The notes beneath the pieces are model-generated. The model ran no database searches and was not told the DNA's origin. It saw only the letters and a list, made by a program, of their open reading frames with translations. Below are positions 1 through 9,534 of a stretch of 64,000 nucleotides of DNA, piece after piece; within the stretch, counting starts at the first letter, position 1, and each line of letters begins with the position of its first letter. Source of the DNA: Roseiarcus sp963730555 (lineage in GTDB: Bacteria; Pseudomonadota; Alphaproteobacteria; Rhizobiales; Beijerinckiaceae); contig CAVSSS010000004.1 in NCBI GenBank assembly GCA_963730555.1, positions 124,001-188,000 of the forward strand, read 5' to 3'. A program made the position numbers and the translations under genes.

Positions 1-152
1 CCAAATCGGCGATCAAACAGTGGAACCCGGCTGCGTTCACAATCGAGCCTGATCCGCGCAACGCGCGCCTTTACGAAAAGCGCTACGCGACCTTCCGCGA
101 GCTTTACCCGCGCACCCGCGACACCATGGCGAAGCTCGGCGCCGCGGATTAG
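1..152 (+). CDS. FGGY-type carbohydrate kinase, C-terminal fragment
   Basis: The window opens inside a gene read in the frame ending with the TAG at 150-152. About 49 codons are visible. The end of the protein contains LYEKRYATFRELYP and finishes KLGAAD. A tyrosine-rich helix ending in F.ELYP is typical of the extreme C-terminus of xylulokinase-like FGGY sugar kinases, which phosphorylate imported sugars in the cytoplasm. The ATP-binding and sugar-binding parts lie outside the window, so the substrate cannot be told. Nearby sugar ABC importers on the same strand fit a sugar-use role. The family call rests only on this short tail. Confidence 0.55.
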   Translation, partial: KSAIKQWNPAAFTIEPDPRNARLYEKRYATFRELYPRTRDTMAKLGAAD

Positions 153-190
153 GTGAGAACATGCGGCGCTCAGGTTGCGCATGCATGGTG

Positions 191-294
191 TCGTCATTGC
201 GAGGAGCAAAGCGACGAAGCAAATCCAGGGATCATAGGGCGCCGCAGTCGGCGCTGGATTGCCACGTCGGCCTGCGGCCTCCTCGCGATGACGA
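191..294. repeat. Dispersed inverted-repeat element, copy 1
   Basis: The ends are near-perfect inverted repeats: TCGTCATTGCGAGGAG at the left and CTCCTCGCGATGACGA at the right, differing at one position. Inside lie AAGCAAATCCAG and a matching CTGGATTGCCACGTCGG. Related copies lie at 8470-8557 and 17576-17639, always between genes. It resembles the REP/MITE-like intergenic elements common in Rhizobiales. It probably folds into a long hairpin; no coding potential is evident. Confidence 0.75.
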
Positions 295-314
295 TTCGAT
301 CCGAAGGCAGCGTT

Positions 315-2287
315 CTAGTCGAAGACTCTTCGGACCACCGATTCCGCGACGCGCAGAATGCGTATCGAGCCGAGCGGCCTTAGGTACCCGCCGGAATAAA
401 AATGCTGGATCGAAGCAACCGGCGACTTCAGGGAGTGGTTGAAAGCGACCCCGAAGGCGTCTGCTTCGCGACGGACGATCCTTGCCGAGACACAAAAATT
501 CGGCAGCTCGAGGTCGACGGAGTCGCCAAGAGCGCCCGGCGGAACGCCAAAGATGCGCGCGCCGGTTATGGAGACGTCAGCGAGTTGCATGAGCTGCGTA
601 CGGTCGGCAGTCTTGACCGAGACCAATTCCCGCGACGTGAATCGTTCGGCGGCTCGTTTGCGCGGACGTTCGACGCAGACAAAGCAGAGCACCACGAGAA
701 CAATCAGATTGTACCAGGTCCAAGCGAGCGCCGGACTTGAGTAGTGGATCTCGTTCGATCCCCCGTTCACATAGAAGGCCCGCAAGACCGCCGCGAGCGA
801 GAGCGCGATGAGGATCACGAAAGGACGCATGACCGTCCATTCGACGAACCCATGATTGCGGTCGCCGCCTTTGGCGGTGACCTGAAATTTCTGTCCTCGC
901 GGCCGCGCAAGCCCGAACACCGCAGCCTTCAAGATCTGGGGCATCACGATGACTTGAACTCACGTCAAACAGGATCAGCAAGACTTTTCCGGCGGACAGC
1001 CAACTCACCACGAGACCGCACCACAGCCAATACGGCAGGAAGCGCGTCGCGAGCTCGTAGAGCGAAGCGTGGAAGGGGTGAAGACCGAAGGCCAGCGACA
1101 CGGGCGGGATGATGAGACCGATGGCTCGCGAAAGAGGAACCGCGGTCCAGTTGAGGAACACTTCGGTCAGGGACAGGCGATCGATGAAGGCAAGCGGCGA
1201 GCCAAATGAGAGCGGGCCGCTGCGCCCGCGCGCGATCTGCATGAAGCCGAGACACCATCGGCTTCGCTGCGTGATGTATTCTTTCAAGCCTTCGGGAGCG
1301 AGCCCATAGGTCAGAGGCTCGTTCAAATAGGCCGTCTGAAAACCCTTCTCCTTGAGCCGCAGACTCAAGAGATAATCCTCGGTCACGGAATCCGTGGGAA
1401 AGCCGCCGATCTCCATCAGCGGCTGCATCCTGACGATCGAAGACGTGCCGCAGCAGAAGGCGGCGGACCACGCATCCTTGGCCGGAAGCACGATGTCGAA
1501 GAAGAAGCGCTGTTCGTCGGGCCAGAATTTGGTCGCCCCGAGGTTGATCTGAATAGGGTCGGGATTGACGAAGTGCTGCGGCGTTTGCACGACGCCAATT
1601 CCCGGATCGCGAAACGGCGACATGCCGCGTCTCAGGAACTTCGGGGTCGGCACAAAATCGGCGTCGAGGATCGAGACGAACTCGGGAGGGTCGGGCAAGC
1701 CGGCGATATGCTTCAGCGCATGATTGATGTTGCCGGCCTTGGCGTGCGCATTGTCGGATCGCGAGAGGTAGTGACAACCGAGCTCAGCGCACAGCGTCTT
1801 CACCCAGGCGCGGCGGTTGTCGTCGAGCATCCAGACGCGAAAACTGGGATAATCCATGCCAAGCGCGCCGACGATCGTGCGCTCCAATATCTCTTTTTCT
1901 TCATTGTACGAACAGATGAGCACGTCGATCGACGGCGGGTTCTCCAGCGACGAAAGCCATCCCGCGTTCGCGTCGGCGTCAGGAGATCGATTTCGCGTCC
2001 GGGTCAGGAACATTAGCGAGAGCGCGGCGGTTGCGATCCCAACGAGCTCTGCGATGAGAAAGACGAGCGCCAGCGCATATTCAAAGTTAGGCGCAGGCGC
2101 GGGCAGCGTCTCTGTAATCCACCACCACGCATATTGGCTCATCATGGCGAAGCTGCCCGCAATCATGAAGGCTCGAACTCATCGGGGCAGGTTTTGGCCA
2201 GATCGCCGCGCAGACGAAGAAGAGCCCGAGCGTCACCAACGCGGGCTGAGCAGCCGCCAAGACAGAGGCGTCAACAAAAGGCAGCAC
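315..2287 (-). pseudogene. Cellulose-synthase-like GT2 glycosyltransferase with PilZ domain, two frameshifts
   Basis: Three minus-strand segments in three frames make one membrane glycan synthase. The first (about 2287 to 2180) encodes a transmembrane helix beginning at a GTG just after the stop of the upstream HlyD-like gene. The second (2166 to about 960) carries the GT2 core: VLICSYNEE, DDN, LDADF, TEDYLLS and QRSRW, matching the D, DxD, TED and QxxRW motifs of processive beta-glycan synthases, plus further membrane helices. The third (about 950 to 315) starts VMPQILKAAVFGL and holds a PilZ domain with RAAER (RxxxR) and DVSITG (DxSxxG), the c-di-GMP-binding motifs. Each junction is explained by one extra base, near 2180 and near 958. 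All catalytic and PilZ residues survive, so sequencing error is as likely as decay. Coupling to an HlyD-like partner resembles Alg8/Alg44 or the BgsA/BgsB mixed-linkage glucan system; the polymer is unknown. Confidence 0.8.
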
Positions 2288-2292
2288 GGGAA

Positions 2293-3738
2293 TCAGCTTT
2301 CGGAGATCGAGCTCCGAAGATGCAAGCTCGTTTCGCCGCTTGCCGCGCGAGCGGAATCCGCATTGGTATCTCCGAAGGTGACCGTTCCGGTTCGCCCGAT
2401 CGAGCATCCGGCCTCGCCCATGTCATCCATTGCGATCGTCAGGTAAAAGGGGCTCTTGCGCAGATTGATCGGAGCGATCGCGAAATTCGCCGGCGCTCCG
2501 GAGGCGCCCGTCAAATTGATGACGGTCCCGTGATAGGTGTTCCCGCCCTCAAGCAGCCGAAACGTCGCCGGGCTTCCGACCTCGAGGCGGTTGTAGACCC
2601 GCTCGTCGACATTCGCGCTCACAATCGGGTTTGAGCAGTCAAGCACCCGCAAAAGGTCCTGGCCCTTGTTCACAAACTCGCCGGGGCCGACCAGCATCTC
2701 CCAAACCCGGCCCTTCGACGGGAGAGCGACAGTGGCTTCGGAGCGGAGCCGGACGCGCGCCTCTTCTTCTGAAACCTGATCGGTTATGTGCTTGATCTGC
2801 GTCCGCACGGCGACAAGCTGGGCGTCTAGCTCGCCCTTTCTCATCTTCAGTTCGGTTTCGCGCTGAATCGAGCTTGGGGCGTCGTTGTAGCTGTCGCCGA
2901 TAAAGACACCGCCGGCGACCGCGTCATGCTCGACTTTCGTTTCTTCGAGACGCTTCTGAGCCGCCGCTTCGGCGGAGGTCGCGGCGCTCCATTCGTATTG
3001 CACCCGATCGCTTTCGGCTCCCGAAATAAAACCTGTTTGCTGCAGATGGTCGCTGCGTTGCTTGGCGGCCGTCGTTTGAGACGTTTTGGCGCTCGCGGCT
3101 TGAAGCTCCGCCATCTGCCTCGCGAGCCTTGCTTCGATCAGCTTGAGGCGGCCGGCGCGATATTTTTCGGCCTGAAGATTGATCGTGTCGAGAGCGATTC
3201 CAGTCAATTGCGATTGCCGCCCGAGCGTGTCCTCTTGCGCCTCGAGCGTGTTCAGTTCGCGCCGAAGCTCATCGAGGCGGCTTCGATCGGCGTAGGGGTT
3301 GGCGATGGTCAGTTTCGGAGGCGCCGCGGTTGAGCTCCAGTTTGTTGTCTTCTCGCTGGGCGACTGAACGATCCCCTCAATGGGCGCACGGACTGTTTCG
3401 ATTCGCGCATTGATGATCGCCTCGACGCTCGTTGTTGCAAGCATCGCCCGAAGCGGCGCCCAGCCGAACGCAATCACAAGCCCGAACCCAAGCACGATCT
3501 TGGCGAAGCGCCGCACCGTCACGGCATTGATGGAGCGCATTTTCGCCGCAGGGGCTTCATCGTCGGCGCCCTCCTCGGCGCCGGGTAAAAAACTGCGCTC
3601 CAAAATGGTTTGCACCGATCGCGCGCCGACTGGATGCTGCTTTGCGTGAGTTTCCTCAACGCCCGGATCGGCCACAGGCCTGGCGATATCGGCTCGCCGG
3701 CTCGGGGTCGGGTTGGGCGTTGCAGTCGAGGCGCCCAC
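2293..3738 (-). CDS. HlyD-family membrane-fusion protein paired with glycan synthase
   Basis: The 481-residue protein has a disordered, polar first 70 residues, one membrane helix at about 75-95 (IVLGFGLVIAFGWAPL), a biotinyl-lipoyl-like half (VEAIINARIETVRAPIEGIV), a long Ala/Gln/Glu-rich coiled-coil hairpin at about 165-330, a second lipoyl-like half (VWEMLVGPGEFVNKGQDLL) and a C-terminal beta-barrel region. This is the layout of periplasmic adaptors such as HlyD, BgsB and the HlyD part of Alg44. The start is a GTG; ATG codons lie further in, such as MRSINAVTV just before the helix. The gene sits immediately upstream of the GT2/PilZ gene on the same strand, with the two almost touching, so it most likely guides the synthesised polymer across the periplasm. 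Export of a small molecule is less likely because no RND or ABC exporter adjoins it. Confidence 0.75.
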   Translation of the reverse strand: MGASTATPNPTPSRRADIARPVADPGVEETHAKQHPVGARSVQTILERSFLPGAEEGADDEAPAAKMRSINAVTVRRFAKIVLGFGLVIAFGWAPLRAMLATTSVEAIINARIETVRAPIEGIVQSPSEKTTNWSSTAAPPKLTIANPYADRSRLDELRRELNTLEAQEDTLGRQSQLTGIALDTINLQAEKYRAGRLKLIEARLARQMAELQAASAKTSQTTAAKQRSDHLQQTGFISGAESDRVQYEWSAATSAEAAAQKRLEETKVEHDAVAGGVFIGDSYNDAPSSIQRETELKMRKGELDAQLVAVRTQIKHITDQVSEEEARVRLRSEATVALPSKGRVWEMLVGPGEFVNKGQDLLRVLDCSNPIVSANVDERVYNRLEVGSPATFRLLEGGNTYHGTVINLTGASGAPANFAIAPINLRKSPFYLTIAMDDMGEAGCSIGRTGTVTFGDTNADSARAASGETSLHLRSSISES

Positions 3739-4250
3739 CGCCGATCGCGGTCCCTCTGCTTATCTTAGTTTGGACGACGGCATGAAGATGACGCTCGGTT
3801 GAGGGAGGCATGCGGATGCGAGACCATTGGCGGATGGCGTCCTGCCCCACGAACAGTCTCAAGACCGCTCGAGCCGCGGTTCATCTTTGCTGTGCGTCCT
3901 CTAAAGAAATAAATAACCGAATGGCGCAGATAATAGCGATCAGGCCGGCTCTTTCCTTCTCCGTCAAATCCAGCAAGCTTTGCGCAGCGTCAGCTTGCTG
4001 AGGCGTTGAAGCGACTCGCGTCGGATCGGAAGCGCTTTCGCAGACGGCGCGGCCGCGGTGCAACCAACAGCCTCGGCAAATTCGGGAGTTGCTAAATCGG
4101 TCAATCGTCGTTCTACTCCGATTGGATTGGCTAAAGTCGATCTGTCGCGCCGACTTGGCGGCGGCGGAAAAGAGCGCGCCTCCTCTATCGAGGGGTTCCT
4201 ACTGCTCTGACCGGGCTGCGCGACCAAGAGTGACCATGAGGAGGAACGCT
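3739..4250. other. Divergent intergenic region, no gene recognised
   Basis: This stretch of about 510 bases separates the minus-strand HlyD gene from the plus-strand ABC importer operon, so promoters for both should lie here. Short open frames on both strands lack recognisable domains. No clear operator or hairpin was found. A strong Shine-Dalgarno, GAGGAGGAACGCT, precedes the ATG at 4251. Confidence 0.5.
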
Positions 4251-5324
4251 ATGAATAGAGGGCTTGCGGCCGTCGCGATTGCTGCGGCGACTTGTCTCTT
4301 AAGTTCGGGAGTTTTTGCTCAGTCGGGAGCGATCAACAAGGCCGTCGGCGGCTACACTTGGGAGGACGCCGCGAAAGAGGCGCCGACCACGAAGAAAAAC
4401 GGCAAGCCGCTCACTTTCGCGATCATCACCCACACGGCAGGCAACGGCTTCTTCGATCCTGTCTATGTCGGCGCGCAGGTCGCGGCCAACGCGTTCGGGA
4501 TCAACCTGATCAAACTTGGCTCCGAAGCGCCGATGGACGACATCCCGCGCGAAATCCAGATCTTAAATCAGATCGTCAACGATCCGACCATCAATGGCGT
4601 GATCATGACCACCCCGCAGGTCGGCGCCTATAACGACCTCGTCAAGAAGCTTGAGGATCGCGGGGTCGTCGTCTCCACGACCAACTCGTATGACGGCACG
4701 CTCTATGACCGCAACAACATCAGCCACACTGGTCAGGACGCCTCGGCGGCTGCGATCGGGGGCGAAGCGATCGTGAAGTGCCTGATCAAAAACAACGTCA
4801 AGGGCGGATCGATCCTGTTTCCGAACACCGTTCCGGTCGGCAACATCGAGGTCAACAACCGCGTGAAGGCGGCGTTCCAGGCGACGGTCAAGGCTCTCAA
4901 GGCTGCCAACCGTCTTCAGGATTTCAAGGTCGACGCCGGCCCCAACAACATCGGCGTCGATGTCGGCGCCGACATCACTCCCGCCCCCATCGTGCAATTG
5001 ATCGAAAGCCGCAAGGACGTGGTGGGACTCTTCGGGCCGAACGGCGGCGTGACGCCCGCGATCGGTGACGCCGTCTCTCAACTCAAGCTCAACAACAAGA
5101 TCTGCGCCTACGGCTTCGACCTTGGCCCCAAGCAGCTCGAGCAGATCAAGACCGGCGCGTTGCAAGGCTCGCTTGGACAACAACCCTTCCTGCAGGGTTT
5201 CTATCCGGTCGTTCAACTCTATCTGCAGCTTGATCGCAACATCTCGGCGGCGAATTTGGACACGCGCGCGCAGCTCGTGACCAAGGACAATGTCGACAAG
5301 GTCGGCAAGCGCTTCGAGAACTGA
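4251..5324 (+). CDS. Sugar ABC transporter periplasmic substrate-binding protein
   Basis: This 357-residue secreted protein has a signal peptide of about 25 residues (MNRGLAAVAIAAATCLLSSG, cut near VFAQ). The ATG at 4251 was chosen because GAGGAGG lies just upstream and the signal peptide starts there; the frame is open further upstream without a sensible protein. The mature part has the type I periplasmic-binding fold of the ribose/xylose group: LTFAIITHTAGNGFFDPVY, GVIMTTPQVGAYNDLV and DVVGLFGPNGGVTPAIGDAV. It should capture a sugar or sugar alcohol and deliver it to the fused permease encoded downstream. A stem-loop follows the gene, which is common where the binding protein is made in excess over the membrane parts. 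The substrate is not evident. Confidence 0.88.
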   Translation: MNRGLAAVAIAAATCLLSSGVFAQSGAINKAVGGYTWEDAAKEAPTTKKNGKPLTFAIITHTAGNGFFDPVYVGAQVAANAFGINLIKLGSEAPMDDIPREIQILNQIVNDPTINGVIMTTPQVGAYNDLVKKLEDRGVVVSTTNSYDGTLYDRNNISHTGQDASAAAIGGEAIVKCLIKNNVKGGSILFPNTVPVGNIEVNNRVKAAFQATVKALKAANRLQDFKVDAGPNNIGVDVGADITPAPIVQLIESRKDVVGLFGPNGGVTPAIGDAVSQLKLNNKICAYGFDLGPKQLEQIKTGALQGSLGQQPFLQGFYPVVQLYLQLDRNISAANLDTRAQLVTKDNVDKVGKRFEN

Positions 5325-5342
5325 TCGCATGAAGCGTTCGAC

Positions 5343-5374
5343 CGCGTGAGCGAGGCTAGCCCTATGCTCACGCG
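5343..5374 (+). promoter_or_regulatory. Intercistronic stem-loop between binding protein and permease
   Basis: Perfect 9-bp arms CGCGTGAGC (5343-5351) and GCTCACGCG (5366-5374) enclose a 14-base loop. There is no T-run, so it is probably an mRNA-stabilising or attenuating hairpin that sets the binding protein above the permease rather than a full terminator. Confidence 0.6.
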
Positions 5375-5389
5375 CCTCGGTTCAGATCA

Positions 5390-7690
5390 ATGACCGCTCT
5401 CACCGATGACGCAAGCGTTCGCGACATGGGGCGCGAGGCTCCCCTCCTGTTCGGAGGCTGGGAAGTGGGCCTCCTTGTCATTATGGGCATTCTCTACGCG
5501 GGCGGGCTTTATCTCAATCCTGCTTTCTTCGGATCGACCGACGCGCTCTTTTCTGTCTTGCGAGATGCGTCACGCTACGGCGTGCTCGCGATCGGCATGA
5601 CCTTCGTCATCGTCAACAAGGAACTGGACCTCTCGGTCGGCTCAACCTTCGGTCTCACCGCAGCCATCTTCGGCATGGTCTTCGCGCCGACCTATTTCGA
5701 TATGGGCGTCTGGACGGCGGTGGGCTGGTGCTTGGTCATGGGTCTCGCGATCGGGCTGATCAACGGCTTGATGGTTACAGTCCTGGAAGTGCCCGCCTTC
5801 ATCGCGACGCTGACCATGCTGTTCATCGGCCGCGGAATCATTCTCGGCCTCACCGGCGGAAAGAACATCGCCTTCGAAATCAAGGCGGCGGCCTATCCCG
5901 CTTTCTTCCGTCTGGGCGAGATCAACGCGCTCGGCTTCAACAATCAGATCATTCTCTTCGTCATCATCGCCGCAATCGCCGCCGTTGCGCTTGCCTACAC
6001 TGCGATCGGCTGGACGACGTACTCCGTCGGCGGCAACGAGCAAGCGGCGCGCTACGCCGGCATCAATACGCGTTTCGTGCGCATGCGCTCCTATGTTCTC
6101 TCCTCACTCTGCGCGGTGACTGCGGGCTTGATGAGCGTCGCGCAGAACAAGGACGCCGATCCGCTCGCCGGGTTTGGGCTCGAGCTCATCGCCATCTCGT
6201 CAGTGATCGTCGGGGGCGCGGCCATTTTTGGCGGCCGGGGGCGGATCCTTGGCTCCTGCCTTGGCGCTATCCTCATCGGGCTCATCGACAAGGTCCTGCG
6301 CGAGGGTGTTCCCACCACGCGCACAATCGACCTCGGCGATGGCGAGACGGCGCAGGTTGCGGCGGTGACGCAATTGCCGCCCGGCGCGGTTCCGGCGTGC
6401 CTGGGCGTGATCCTCATCATCGCCGTGCTGATCGAGCCTTGGCTCGTCCGCCGTCGCGCGATCCCGCGCCTCTGGGCCTGGTTGCGCGGGCGACCGCCGC
6501 CGCCGGTCCCTGACCTCGGCGGGGTCGCCATCCTCGGCGTCCAAACGCGAGGCGCGAATGTGCAGGCCCGCGGCTTAGGCAAACATGGGCTCGCCGCCTT
6601 CTTCTACCGTCGAGACGCCGCAGCGGTGATCCTGATGGTCGCGCTTTGGCTGTTCGGCTTGTGGGCCCGGCCGGATTTCTGGGGCGGCCTCGACAACAGC
6701 TTTGCGATTCTGCTCGCGTTCTCCGAAATCGCCCTTCTTGCCGTCGGGCTCACCTTTGTGATGGCCAACGGGGACATCGACCTTTCCGTCGGTTCCGTGC
6801 TCGCGCTATCCGGCGCGGTCGCCGCCGTGATCATGAAAGATACGAACTGGGGACCGCTGGCCGCGGTCGGCGGAGGAATCCTGGCCGGCGTCGTCGCCGG
6901 CCTCATCAACGGCTGGCTCACCGCCTATGTCGGCCTGCCAGCCTTCATCGCCACGCTCGGGACTTTCTATTGGGCGCGCGGCATCGGCTCCTCGATCGTC
7001 GCCGGCACGCAGCTCAATGGCTTTCCGGCATCGTTCAATCTCATCGGCCGAAATCTCTACGAGCTCCTCGACGTCATGGGCGTTGCGCCCACGGGCGGCC
7101 TGTGGCTCGCCTTCGCCAAGGCGGTCAGCGTGCAGACCATCTTCGTACTCGTGGTCGCGCTGGTCGCGGGCATTGTGCTCGGCCACACCACCTTCGGGCA
7201 AAAGGTCTACGCCATCGGCGGCAATGAACGGGCTGCGAGTTTCGCCGGGATCAATACGCGGCGGGTCCGCTTCATCTCCTTCCTGATCTCGTCGACATGC
7301 GCGGCCTGCGGCGGGATCATCTACGACGCCTTCTACCGCAGCTTCATTCCGACCGCCGGACAATTGCGCGAGCTCGACAGCATCTCCTCGATCATCATCG
7401 GCGGCGGATCGATCTTCGGCGGCTACGGCACCATGCTCGGCTCGCTCGCGGGCGCGGCGGTGATCACGCTCATCCGCTCGCTCCTGTCGCTCCAGATCAT
7501 CCTCAAGGACGGCTCGTCCTTCGTCCTGCCGCAGCAATGGCAGAACGTGTTCATAGGCCTCATTCTGATCGTCGCGGTGGTCGGCGATATCTGGCTGCGA
7601 CAGCACAATATCCTGGGGCTTTGGTTCGGCCGCAGGCGCGTCGCCGAAGAGCCGGCGCGCGTCGAGCCCGTCAAGGAGGCCAAGGCATGA
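5390..7690 (+). CDS. Fused double permease of a sugar ABC importer
   Basis: The 766-residue membrane protein holds two complete RbsC/XylH-type permease domains in one chain. The first, about residues 20-350, contains GMTFVIVNKELDLSVGS, GGNEQAARYAGINTR and GGAAIFGGRGRILGS. The second, about residues 400-745, repeats the pattern with GLTFVMANGDIDLSVGS, GGNERAASFAGINTR and GGGSIFGGYGTMLGS. A charged cytoplasmic linker (LVRRRAIPRLWAWLRGRPPP) joins them. Members of this family are normally about 330 residues and pair as two chains; here fusion creates a single translocation unit. It follows the binding-protein gene and overlaps the ATPase gene by ATGA, showing translational coupling. No frame break is seen, so the fusion is real rather than a read-through. 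Confidence 0.88.
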   Translation: MTALTDDASVRDMGREAPLLFGGWEVGLLVIMGILYAGGLYLNPAFFGSTDALFSVLRDASRYGVLAIGMTFVIVNKELDLSVGSTFGLTAAIFGMVFAPTYFDMGVWTAVGWCLVMGLAIGLINGLMVTVLEVPAFIATLTMLFIGRGIILGLTGGKNIAFEIKAAAYPAFFRLGEINALGFNNQIILFVIIAAIAAVALAYTAIGWTTYSVGGNEQAARYAGINTRFVRMRSYVLSSLCAVTAGLMSVAQNKDADPLAGFGLELIAISSVIVGGAAIFGGRGRILGSCLGAILIGLIDKVLREGVPTTRTIDLGDGETAQVAAVTQLPPGAVPACLGVILIIAVLIEPWLVRRRAIPRLWAWLRGRPPPPVPDLGGVAILGVQTRGANVQARGLGKHGLAAFFYRRDAAAVILMVALWLFGLWARPDFWGGLDNSFAILLAFSEIALLAVGLTFVMANGDIDLSVGSVLALSGAVAAVIMKDTNWGPLAAVGGGILAGVVAGLINGWLTAYVGLPAFIATLGTFYWARGIGSSIVAGTQLNGFPASFNLIGRNLYELLDVMGVAPTGGLWLAFAKAVSVQTIFVLVVALVAGIVLGHTTFGQKVYAIGGNERAASFAGINTRRVRFISFLISSTCAACGGIIYDAFYRSFIPTAGQLRELDSISSIIIGGGSIFGGYGTMLGSLAGAAVITLIRSLLSLQIILKDGSSFVLPQQWQNVFIGLILIVAVVGDIWLRQHNILGLWFGRRRVAEEPARVEPVKEAKA

Positions 7691-8452
7691 GCCGCCCAGT
7701 CGTGGAGATGCGTTCGATCGACAAAAGCTTCGGCCCGGTCAGAGCGCTGACCGATGTCCATCTGACCTTGATGCCTGGCCAGGTCCTCGGCCTCGTGGGC
7801 GACAATTCGGCGGGCAAGTCGACGCTCATGAAAATCATGACCGGCGCCTACCAGCGGGATTCAGGCGACGTCATGATCGACGGCGAGGCTGTGCATTTCA
7901 AGAAGTCCGCACGAGAGCCGCGATCTCGGCATCGAGATGATCTACCAGGACTTCGCTTTGTGCGGGAACCTCGACGTCAGCCAGAACATCTTCCTCGGCC
8001 GTTGGCCCAGCCGCTTCGGGATCTTCGTCGATCGCGCACGCATGCATGTTGACGCGCGGACGATCCTCGATCGGCTCAAGGTCGATGTGAACTCGGTCTA
8101 TCAGAAGGTCGAGAGCCTTTCCGGCGGCCGCCAGCAATCCGTCGCCATCGCGCGCGCGATTTCCTTCGAGCCCAAGGTGGTGATTTTCGACGAACCCACC
8201 GCCAACCTCTCGGTGACCGCGACCAATCGTCTCCTGGAGACGATGCTTGAACTGAAACGCCATCGGGTGTCGCAGATCATCATCTCGCACCGTCTGAACG
8301 ACATATTCGAGGTGGGCGATCGGGTGATGGTGCTCAAGCGCGGGCGCAATGTCGGCGAGCGCGCGATTGCCGAAACCACCGAGAAGGAAGTGCTGGAGCT
8401 GATCGTCTCCGGCGTTCCGGAAACGGTCGCCGACGCAGCGCTGAGCTCTTAG
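7687..8452 (+). pseudogene. Single-domain sugar ABC ATPase with one frameshift
   Basis: The gene starts at the ATG overlapping the permease stop. Residues 1-75 carry the Walker A motif GDNSAGKST. The protein then shifts frame near 7912, where one extra base fits, and continues as ESRDLGIEMIYQDFALCGNL with the ABC signature LSGGRQQSVAIARA, Walker B VVIFDEPTANLS and H-loop IISHRLNDIF. The total is about 255 residues, so it is a one-domain ATPase of the FrcA type instead of the usual 500-residue tandem RbsA/XylG type. One-domain ATPases would dimerise under the fused permease. All catalytic motifs are present, so the frameshift may be technical; if real, importer function is lost. Confidence 0.85.
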
Positions 8453-8469
8453 AGTAGCCTGCGGTTAGT

Positions 8470-8557
8470 CCGTTATTGCGAGCGAAGCAATCCAAGGGAA
8501 CGTGGCGTGTCCTGCGCGCTCTGGATCACCACGTCGCTGCGCTCCTCGCGATGACGA
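8470..8557. repeat. Dispersed inverted-repeat element, copy 2
   Basis: GTTATTGCGAGCGAAGCAATCCA at the left and CTCCTCGCGATGACGA at the right, with CTGGATCACCACGTCG inside, match copy 1. It lies just after the stop of the ATPase gene and before the GntR regulator. Confidence 0.7.
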
Positions 8558-8639
8558 CTCCTTCCGCGGGAATGACAACGCCACCTATCTCGGTTTCCTA
8601 TAAGAGATCGCCGGTGAGCCGTGCGCTTGACAGGGAGGC

Positions 8640-8672
8640 GGCATGCTGGTCTGGTAACTAGACCAGCATGCC
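8640..8672. promoter_or_regulatory. Perfect 13-bp palindrome, candidate GntR/FCD operator
   Basis: Arms GGCATGCTGGTCT (8640-8652) and AGACCAGCATGCC (8660-8672) surround GGTAACT. The core TGGT...ACCA fits the type of site bound by FadR-subfamily GntR proteins, whose half-sites are usually GT/AC based. It ends 28 bases before the start of a GntR-FCD gene that begins the sugar-acid operon, the usual place for autoregulation. There is no following T-run, so a terminator is less likely. Confidence 0.65.
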
Positions 8673-8699
8673 GTTGGGATTGAGCTTAAGGCACGGGGT

Positions 8700-9462
8700 T
8701 TGCGGTCGTCGCCGACGAGCATCTTTTCGCGCGCTCCGCATCTCAAGGCCGAGATCGGCCGGCGAACGGTGCGCGAACGGATTAGCGACAAGCTCGCGTC
8801 GCTCATCGCGTCCGGCATCCTTCAGGTCGGCGAGGAACTGCCGAGCGAGCGAGAGCTCGCCGCGCTGCTTGCCGTCAGCCGCGAAACGGTGCGGGGCGCG
8901 ATCCAAACGCTGGCCGCGATCGGGGTCGTCGCGGTGAGCCAGGGCTCGCGCACGCGCGTCGTCAGCCGGAAGATCGATACGCTGAAAATCGGCGTCACCA
9001 GCCCGAGCGCAATCAACGACTATGAGCTCGATTCCGTCCACAAGGCGCGCGTCCTCATCGAGCGCTCCGTCGCCGCGGAAGCGGCCGTCCACATCGACGA
9101 TACAGCGCTAGTCCGCCTCGAACAGTCGCTCTTAATCCAGAAGCAGACAATGCGCGATCCCGTGCATTTCCTGATCTGCGACCGGGAGTTTCATCTCACG
9201 ATCTACCGCAGTTGCGGCAATCCGCTGCTCGCCGACTTCGTCACCGATCTCTATACGTTCATGCTTGATCATCGCAGGACCGCTGTCTCCCAGCCGGGCG
9301 CGATCGAGAAGAGCTATCTCGATCATGTCGCTATCTTCAACGCTCTCAACGCCCACGACCCGCAGGCAGCAACCGACGCGATCGGGCGGCATATCGACCG
9401 AATTCTACGCAACGACCGTCGAGATCCTCGCGGGCGAACCGAAGCCGAAGAAGACGGCTTGA
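8700..9462 (+). pseudogene. GntR-family regulator (FadR/FCD subfamily), frameshift near C-terminus
   Basis: The gene begins at a TTG (8700). The winged helix at about residues 22-90 contains RERISDKLASLIASG, LPSERELAALL and VSRETVRGAIQTL. The FCD ligand-binding domain (about 105-240) contains ARVLIERSVAAEAAV, REFHLTIY and the histidines in DHVAIF and GRHIDRI, which usually hold a metal or acidic ligand. Near 9403 an extra T breaks the frame; removing it gives RIYATTVEILAGEPKPKKTA and a stop at 9462, the expected FCD end. Without the correction the frame runs into the next gene. It most likely represses the downstream importer and otn genes until a sugar acid or its product binds. The palindrome at 8640-8672 is its probable site. 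Confidence 0.82.
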
Positions 9463-9534
9463 CTTCGGCGCCGCCGCATGAACAGAGCCGCAATTGTCAA
9501 TGCCGGGAAGTCCGGCAAAACTGGGAGGAGCCAA

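Noticed and set aside
7687..8452. Reading the two halves of the broken ABC ATPase as separate small proteins
   Set aside because: Walker A lies in one half and the signature and Walker B in the other; a single indel rejoins them, so they are one gene.
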